From Methylobacterium terrae (lineage in GTDB: Bacteria; Pseudomonadota; Alphaproteobacteria; Rhizobiales; Beijerinckiaceae): a stretch of DNA of 64,000 nt. The notes below the pieces were generated by a model, which was not told the origin of the DNA, ran no database searches, and saw only the letters and a program-made list of their open reading frames with translations. Shown here piece after piece: positions 59,189 through 64,000 of the stretch; the first letter of the stretch is position 1; each line of letters starts with the position of its first letter. Location of the stretch: assembly GCF_003173755.1 (NCBI RefSeq), contig NZ_CP029553.1, forward strand, positions 5,646,001-5,710,000, read 5' to 3'. Both the position numbers and the translations under genes were made by a program.

Positions 59189-59605
59189 TCACGCCATCTC
59201 GAACAGGAACCCGTCCCGGGCCGGGATCGGCACCGACAGGCTCACCCCGCGCGAGGCCCGCGACAGGCGCCAGGGGCGCTCGCGGCCGGCGCGGACCGCC
59301 TCGGAGGGGCGCAGGCGGCGGGCGGCGCCGTCCTCGCCGACCTCGTCGATGGTGAGGAAGCCGTAGACGAGCAGGCGCGAGGCGAGGAGCTTGGTCTCGC
59401 GGTCGCCGGCCGCCACCGGCAGGGTGCCGGCCTCGTAGACCGTGTCCATCAGGCTGCGCTGGTCGCGCCGCGCGGCGGCCACCCGGGGGCTCGGCGCCAG
59501 CTCGTGCTCCAATTCGCGTCCGATCGGGGCCGGCCGCTCCTTGCGCCGGAACGCCACCACGGTCCCGCCCTCGACGGTGCTCCCCTCGCTCGACAGGTTA
59601 CGCAT
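59189..59605 (-). CDS. Conserved hypothetical protein
   Basis: The 138-residue basic soluble protein (VVAFRRKERPAPIGRELEHE, LMDTVYEAGTLPVAAGDRET, LASRLLVYGFLTIDEVGEDG, ending SVPIPARDGFLFEMA) has no recognised domain. ATG 59605 is the only good start. It is separated from the ArnT-like gene by 212 bases. A perfect 13-base palindrome (gattcgacgaatc, 59670-59682) lies in the divergent gap to the iron transporter. Confidence 0.7.
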   Translation of the reverse strand: MRNLSSEGSTVEGGTVVAFRRKERPAPIGRELEHELAPSPRVAAARRDQRSLMDTVYEAGTLPVAAGDRETKLLASRLLVYGFLTIDEVGEDGAARRLRPSEAVRAGRERPWRLSRASRGVSLSVPIPARDGFLFEMA

Positions 59606-59669
59606 ACGCCCGACACCTTCAACGCGCCTTGAGAAGCCGATTCCCCGGGGGGAGCGCGGCGATGCGCAG

Positions 59670-59682
59670 GATTCGACGAATC
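59670..59682. promoter_or_regulatory. Palindrome gattcg-a-cgaatc in a divergent promoter region
   Basis: The perfect 13-base dyad lies 130 bases upstream of the iron-ABC ATPase gene and 64 bases upstream of the divergent hypothetical gene. It may be an operator. No regulator can be named from sequence alone. Confidence 0.35.
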
Positions 59683-59811
59683 GGCTTAACGCCCGATTGA
59701 CCCTGCCGCGGCGCCCCCCGTGCCGGATCGGAGCACGGCTCCGCCCTCGCCCGCCGCTTCCGGCGCGTGTATGAAGCGCGGCGGCGAGAGCGCGCCGGCT
59801 GAGGATCCCGC

Positions 59812-60882
59812 ATGACCGACCAGGCTCCGTCCCGCCCGGCCCCCGCCCTGGCGGTGGAGGACGTGGCCTGCCGCTTCGGCCGGGTGCAGGCGCTCGACGG
59901 GGTGTCGCTCGGCGTGCGCCCCGGCGAGGTGATGGCGCTGCTCGGCGATTCGGGCTGCGGCAAGAGCACCCTCCTGCGGGTGGTGGCCGGGCTCGAGGTG
60001 CCGGATGCCGGCACGGTGCGGCTCGACGGGCGCCTCGTCGCCGGCGCGGGCATCGTGGTGCCGCCGGAGGCGCGCGGCGTCGGCCTGATGTTCCAGGACT
60101 ACGCCCTGTTCCCCCACCTCACCGTGCGGGAGAACGTCCGCTTCGGGCTGAGGGGCCAGCCGCCCGCCGCCCGCGCCGCGGCCGACGACCTCCTGGAGCA
60201 GGTCGGCCTCGCGGGCCATGCCGACGGCTACCCCCAGACCCTGTCGGGCGGCGAGCAGCAGCGCGTGGCGCTGGTGCGGGCGCTGGCCCCGGGGCCGCGG
60301 CTCCTCCTCCTCGACGAGCCGTTCTCCAACCTCGACCGGCGCATGCGCGACCGGGTGCGCGAGGACACGGTGGCGCTCCTGCGCCGCACCGGCACCACCG
60401 CCCTGATGGTGACGCACGACCCCGAGGAGGCCCTGGCGGTGGCGACCCGCATCGCCCTGATGCGCCGCGGCAGCGTCGTCCAGGTCGCCACCGGCGAGGC
60501 CCTGTACCGCCGGCCCGAGAGCCTGTTCGCCGCCCGCTTCCTCGCCGACGCGGCCGAGATCCCGGCCCGGGTCGCCGCCGGGCGGGCGCCGACGCCCTTC
60601 GGCGACGTGCCCGCCCCCCACCTGACCGAGGGCGCCGCGGTCCGGGTCTGCCTGCGGCCCGAGGCCCTGCGGGTCGGGCCGCCGGGCGAGGGCATCGCGG
60701 CGCAAGTCGCGCGCCGCACCTTCCTGGGGGCGGCGAGCGTGCTGCATCTCGGGGTGCCGGGCGTCGAGGGGAGCGTGCGGGCCCGCCTGCCCGGGCCGGG
60801 GCCGTACGGGCCGGGCGACGCCGTCGGGGTGACGCTGGTGCCGGATGCGGTGCTGGTCCTGCCCGACGAGGAGGCAGCTTAG
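59812..60882 (+). CDS. fbpC: Iron(III) ABC transporter ATP-binding protein, FbpC-like
   Basis: The 356-residue ATPase has Walker A GDSGCGKST (45-53), Q-loop LMFQDYALFPHLTVRENV, the signature LSGGEQQRVALVRAL, Walker B LLLLDEPFSNLDRRMR and a C-terminal TOBE-like regulatory domain (about 280-356). The FbpC/PotA/CysA group covers iron, polyamine and other importers. The neighbouring binding protein points to ferric iron. ATG 59812 follows GAGGATCCCGC. Confidence 0.92.
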   Translation: MTDQAPSRPAPALAVEDVACRFGRVQALDGVSLGVRPGEVMALLGDSGCGKSTLLRVVAGLEVPDAGTVRLDGRLVAGAGIVVPPEARGVGLMFQDYALFPHLTVRENVRFGLRGQPPAARAAADDLLEQVGLAGHADGYPQTLSGGEQQRVALVRALAPGPRLLLLDEPFSNLDRRMRDRVREDTVALLRRTGTTALMVTHDPEEALAVATRIALMRRGSVVQVATGEALYRRPESLFAARFLADAAEIPARVAAGRAPTPFGDVPAPHLTEGAAVRVCLRPEALRVGPPGEGIAAQVARRTFLGAASVLHLGVPGVEGSVRARLPGPGPYGPGDAVGVTLVPDAVLVLPDEEAA

Positions 60883-60912
60883 TCCCGGGACGTTTCAGTC
60901 CCGGGACGTTCC

Positions 60913-60965
60913 TTGCCTTACATTGAAACAATGAAAATCTATCGCGTTTGCTTTTGTTTCGGGAT
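60913..60965 (+). promoter_or_regulatory. AT-rich promoter or operator block before fbpA
   Basis: This stretch is strikingly AT-rich for the region. It contains the inverted pair gaaacaa (60925-60931) and ttgtttc (60954-60960) with 22 bases between, and a -35-like ttgaaa. Just upstream, agtcccgggacgtt is repeated (60881-60894 and 60897-60910). An iron-responsive regulator site is plausible, but no standard Fur or Irr consensus is evident. Confidence 0.45.
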
Positions 60966-61001
60966 TGCTTCTCAAGGAGGCGCCATCCCCGGGAGACGCC
61001 C

Positions 61002-62039
61002 TTGTCCCTGTCACGCACCGCGCTCGGCCTCATCGGTCTCGTTGTCCTCGCAGGCCCCGCCCGGGCCCAAGGCGCCCCTGAGGGCGCCCGCGAGGTGAAC
61101 CTCTACACCACCCGCGAGCCCGGCCTGATCCGTCCGCTCCTCGACTCGTTCACCAAGGCTAGCGGCGTGAAGGTCAACACGGTGTTCGTCGACAAGGGCC
61201 TGGCCGAGCGCGTCGCCGCCGAGGGCGCCCGCTCCGCCGCCGACGTCGTGATGACGGTCGATATCGGCAACCTGATCGAGCTCGTCGACCGCGACCTCGC
61301 CCAGCCGGTGCGCTCGGCCGCCCTCGAGGCGGCGATCCCGGCCAACCTCCGTGATCCGGAGGGGCGCTGGTTCGCCCTCTCGACCCGCGCCCGGGTGGCC
61401 TACGCCGATCCCGACCTGCGCGACCTCGCCGGGCTGACCTACGAGGACCTCGCCGACCCGAAGTGGAAGGGCAAGGTCTGCCTGCGCTCGGGCCAGCACC
61501 CCTACAACACCGCGCTGATCGCCGCCTACCTGGTCAAGCACGGCGAGGCGAAGACCGAGGCCTGGCTGCGGGGCGTGAAGGACAACCTCGCCCGCAAGGC
61601 CGGCGGCGGCGACCGCGACGTCGCCCGCGACATCGTCGCCGACCTCTGCGACATCGGTCTCGGCAATTCCTACTATGTCGGCCTGATGCGCAGCGGCCGC
61701 GGCGGCCCCGAGCAGAAGAAGTGGGGCGAGGGCATCCAGGTGGTGCTGCCGACGTTCCAGGGCGGCGGCACCCACGTCAACGTCTCGGGCGCGGTGGTGG
61801 CCAAGGCTGCGCCGAACCGCGACAACGCCGTCAGGCTGCTCGAGTACCTCGCCTCCGACGAGGCGCAAGGCCTCTACGCCAAGGCCGATTACGAGTACCC
61901 GGTGAAGCCCGGCGTCGCCGCCGACCCGCTGCTCTCCGCCCTCGGGCCGCTCAAGGTCGACGCCACCCCGCTCGTCGAGATCGCCCGCAACCGCAAGGCG
62001 GCGAGCCTGCTCGTCGACAAGGTCGGCTTCGACCGGTGA
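61002..62039 (+). CDS. fbpA: Iron(III) ABC transporter substrate-binding protein, FbpA-like
   Basis: The 345-residue periplasmic protein has a signal peptide (SRTALGLIGLVVLAGPARAQ). The mature start is REVNLYTTREPGLIRPLLDS, as in FbpA/FutA proteins. The ferric-ligand tyrosine pair appears as GNSYYVGLMRSG, followed by the C-terminal AAPNRDNAVRLLEYLASDEA. It starts at TTG 61002 behind GGGAGACGCCC. The frame is open further left, but that part has no signal character. It is preceded by its own AT-rich promoter region. Confidence 0.93.
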   Translation: MSLSRTALGLIGLVVLAGPARAQGAPEGAREVNLYTTREPGLIRPLLDSFTKASGVKVNTVFVDKGLAERVAAEGARSAADVVMTVDIGNLIELVDRDLAQPVRSAALEAAIPANLRDPEGRWFALSTRARVAYADPDLRDLAGLTYEDLADPKWKGKVCLRSGQHPYNTALIAAYLVKHGEAKTEAWLRGVKDNLARKAGGGDRDVARDIVADLCDIGLGNSYYVGLMRSGRGGPEQKKWGEGIQVVLPTFQGGGTHVNVSGAVVAKAAPNRDNAVRLLEYLASDEAQGLYAKADYEYPVKPGVAADPLLSALGPLKVDATPLVEIARNRKAASLLVDKVGFDR

Positions 62040-62047
62040 CGCGGCCC

Positions 62048-62104
62048 GCCCGCACCGTCGACGGGCGACGGTGCGGGCACGGGAGGGGCATCCGCGCCCG
62101 TGCC
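62048..62104 (+). terminator. Alternative stem-loops downstream of fbpA
   Basis: gcccgcaccgtc (62048-62059) pairs perfectly with gacggtgcgggc (62067-62078) across a 7-base loop just after the fbpA stop. A second stem ggcacggg (62077-62084) with cccgtgcc (62097-62104) shares bases with the first, so the two may be exclusive. No T-tract is present. A stabilising or attenuating role is likely, because the transporter genes continue downstream. Confidence 0.6.
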
Positions 62105-62172
62105 TTGACGGGACGGGCCCGTTCCTGGACGAGCGGAGCGCCGGCCGACGCCGCCACGCGTGGAACTCTACG

Positions 62173-63156
62173 ATGCCTGAAGATCTTCGCCTTCCGACCC
62201 GCAGGACGCTCCTCGGCGGCGCGGCGGCCCTCTCCACGTTCCTCTCCGTCACGGGCGGTGCCGCGCAGTCGCCGGCCCCCAGCCCTGCCCCCGCCCCATC
62301 TCCTTCCCCGCGCCGCTCGCGGCTGATCCTGCTCGGGACGGCCGGCGGGCCGACGCCGAAGCCGAACCGGGCCGCCCCCGCCCAGGCCATCGTGGTCGAC
62401 GGGCACACCTACCTGATCGATGCCGGGAACGGGACGGGCCGGCAGATGGTGCTGGCGAAGCTGAAGCTCGGCTCGCTCGATTCGGTGTTCCTCACCCACC
62501 AGCATTCGGACCACAACGCCGATTACGGCAACGTGCTCCTGCTCGCCTGGGCGACCGACCTCGCCCACCGGGTGAACACCTACGGGCCGCCGCCGCTCGC
62601 CCGGATGACGCACCAGTTCCTCGAGCTCAACGACTACGACATCAAGACCCGCATGGCGGACGAGGGCCGGCCGCCGCTGGCCGACCTGATCGTGCCGCAC
62701 GAGATCGCCGGGCCCGGCCCCGTGATGCGCGACGAGCGCGTGAGCGTGACCGCCGCCCTGGTCCAGCACCCGCCGGTCGAGCCGGCCTTCGCCTTCCGCT
62801 TCGACTGTCCCGACCGCTCGATCGTGATCTCGGGCGACACCCGCTACTCGCCGAACCTGATCGCCCTCGCCAAGGGCGCCGACATCCTCGTCCACGAGGT
62901 CATGTACCTGCCCGAGCTCGAGAAGCTGATCGCCACCGAGCCCAACGCCAAGACCCTGCGCGAGCACCTGATCGCCAGCCACACGACGACCGAGGAGGTC
63001 GGGCGCGTCGCGACCGAGGCCGGGGTCAAGACGCTGGTCCTGTCGCATTTCGTGCCGGGCGGCTACCCGTTCATCAAGGACGAGGTCTGGCTCGACGCGG
63101 TGCGGCCGCACTTCAAGGGCGAGATCGTCGTCGGCCGCGACCTGATGGAGCTGTGA
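62173..63156 (+). CDS. Secreted metallo-beta-lactamase-fold hydrolase
   Basis: The 327-residue product has an N-terminal twin-arginine export signal (LPTRRTLLGGAAALSTFLSV), a short Pro/Ser/Ala linker and an MBL fold with THQHSDHNADYGNVL, the Asp of VISGDTRYSPNL and the final LIASHTTTEEVGRVA and VLSHFVPGG histidines. This resembles RNase Z-like and arylsulfatase-like MBL enzymes. The RR pair suggests Tat export after folding with metal. It sits between the binding protein and the permease of the iron transporter on the same strand. ATG 62173. Confidence 0.88.
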   Translation: MPEDLRLPTRRTLLGGAAALSTFLSVTGGAAQSPAPSPAPAPSPSPRRSRLILLGTAGGPTPKPNRAAPAQAIVVDGHTYLIDAGNGTGRQMVLAKLKLGSLDSVFLTHQHSDHNADYGNVLLLAWATDLAHRVNTYGPPPLARMTHQFLELNDYDIKTRMADEGRPPLADLIVPHEIAGPGPVMRDERVSVTAALVQHPPVEPAFAFRFDCPDRSIVISGDTRYSPNLIALAKGADILVHEVMYLPELEKLIATEPNAKTLREHLIASHTTTEEVGRVATEAGVKTLVLSHFVPGGYPFIKDEVWLDAVRPHFKGEIVVGRDLMEL

Positions 63157-63252
63157 TGGGGCACGACCTCGCGCCGTCGCCGTGCCGGGCGCGGCCAAGA
63201 TCTTCGCCATGACCTTCGCCATGACGCGCCCCGGGCGGATCGCGACGGGCTC

Positions 63253-64000
63253 ATGACGCAAGGGTCAGCATCGGGCCGCCTCTCCCCGGCAGGACCTCTG
63301 CCGGTGGGGCCTCCGCCGGCGCAGGTCGCGGCGGAGCGGGCGGCCGGCGTGCCGGCGAGCGCTCCGGCGGCGGGCGCCGCCGCGCCGCCGAGGCGCCCGC
63401 GGCCCCGTCCCGCCGGGCGGTCGCCGGGCCCGCTTGTCCCGGGCTGGACGCTCGTCGCCGGCCTCGTCGCCGTCCTGGTCCTCGCCCCCGTCGCGGCGCT
63501 CGGCCTCGAGGCGCTGCAGGGTTCCGGCGGGCTGTGGCCCCACCTCCTCGCCCACGTCCTGCCCCCGGCCCTCGCCGAGACCGGCCTGCTGCTCGCCGGG
63601 GTCGGGGGGGTGGTCGTCGTCGTCGGCACCGGGGCGGCCTGGCTCGTCGCGGCCTACGAGTTTCCGGGAAGGCGCCTGCTCGACTGGGCGCTGCTGCTGC
63701 CGCTCGCCGTGCCCACCTACATCGCGGCCTACGCCTATCTCGACCTGCTGCACCCGGTCGGCCCGGTCCAGGGCGCGATCCGCGCCCTCCTCGGCTATGC
63801 CCGCCCGCGCGACCTGATCCTGCCCGACCTGCGCTCGCTGCCGGGCTGCATCCTGCTCTTGGGCTTCGTGCTCTACCCCTACGTCTACCTGCCGACCCGG
63901 GCGCTGTTCCTGATGCAGTCGGCGACGCTCGTCGAGGCCGGGCGCAGCCTCGGGGCCGGGCCGGCGGCGGTGTTCCTGCGGGTCGCCCTGCCGCTCGCCC
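63253..64000 (+). CDS. fbpB: Iron(III) ABC transporter permease, FbpB-like (cut by window end)
   Basis: About 249 codons of the N-terminal half are visible. An Ala/Pro-rich leader of about 60 residues is followed by membrane helices (LVAGLVAVLVLAPVAALGLE, LLLAGVGGVVVVVGTGAAWL) and the LPLAVPTYIAAYAYLDLL segment common to FbpB/PotB-like permeases. The EAA loop begins at EAGRSLGAGPAAVFLRVALPLA at the very edge. The family normally has two permease cores in one chain, so over 250 residues should follow. Confidence 0.9.
   Translation, partial: MTQGSASGRLSPAGPLPVGPPPAQVAAERAAGVPASAPAAGAAAPPRRPRPRPAGRSPGPLVPGWTLVAGLVAVLVLAPVAALGLEALQGSGGLWPHLLAHVLPPALAETGLLLAGVGGVVVVVGTGAAWLVAAYEFPGRRLLDWALLLPLAVPTYIAAYAYLDLLHPVGPVQGAIRALLGYARPRDLILPDLRSLPGCILLLGFVLYPYVYLPTRALFLMQSATLVEAGRSLGAGPAAVFLRVALPLA

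Overview
The window is a stretch of ordinary chromosome from a very GC-rich alphaproteobacterium, most likely Methylobacterium or a close relative in the Hyphomicrobiales. I base this on base composition (about 70% GC or more by eye), the nifR3/dusB-ntrB pair, the fused IspDF enzyme, a PopZ-type DUF2497 protein next to valS, tolC and pcm, a complete aapJQMP amino-acid transporter, and several families of short palindromic repeats. There is no rRNA, CRISPR array, phage, integrase or intact insertion sequence. Two tRNA genes (Cys and Asn) lie near the middle.

Layout. 1-4.2 kb: ntrB (cut by the window edge) and dusB read leftward, ispDF and pncC rightward. 4.4-8.2 kb: a MarR-GNAT fusion gene, then a compact leftward signalling cassette of sensorless histidine kinase, double-domain KaiC-like ATPase and single-domain response regulator. 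8.4-10 kb: a secreted protein and an overlapping pair of immunity-like genes (Imm50-like and DUF4279). 10-17.6 kb: two MFS transporters, a NitT/TauT-type ABC transporter and a pterin dehydratase. 17.5-25.1 kb: a MASE1-GGDEF diguanylate cyclase, a metallophosphoesterase, and the housekeeping run rlpA-dacA-tmk-holB. 25.3-30 kb: an RND efflux pump whose permease and adaptor genes are divergent. 30.6-37.7 kb: a DUF2459 protein and the block pcm-tolC-popZ-valS. 37.9-44.7 kb: tRNAs, small proteins, a sulfurtransferase and aapJQMP. 45-53.5 kb: metC, a PNPOx-like flavoprotein, a ChaC-like enzyme, small unknowns, hydrolases, a GNAT and a VOC/hydrolase fusion. 53.5-59.6 kb: ratA/coq10-lipA, small envelope proteins, and a lipid A/undecaprenyl glycosylation trio (LAB_N, GT2, ArnT-like). 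59.8-64 kb: a ferric-iron type ABC transporter with a metallo-beta-lactamase-fold gene between the binding protein and the permease, which runs off the window.

How the parts fit. Most genes are housekeeping: isoprenoid precursors, nitrogen sensing, tRNA modification and charging, wall carboxypeptidase and septal lysis, thymidylate and polymerase III clamp loading, lipoate, polar organisation. On top lie nutrient uptake systems (amino acids, iron, an anion or sulfonate-like solute) and envelope or efflux functions (RND, TolC, ArnT). The accessory parts that deserve attention are the HK-KaiC-RR cassette with altered catalytic glutamates, the orphan immunity pair, the VOC/alpha-beta hydrolase fusion, the split RND locus with a tandem 20-bp repeat between its two genes, and the repeat families in the intergenic gaps. 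I did not find a clear new defence system.
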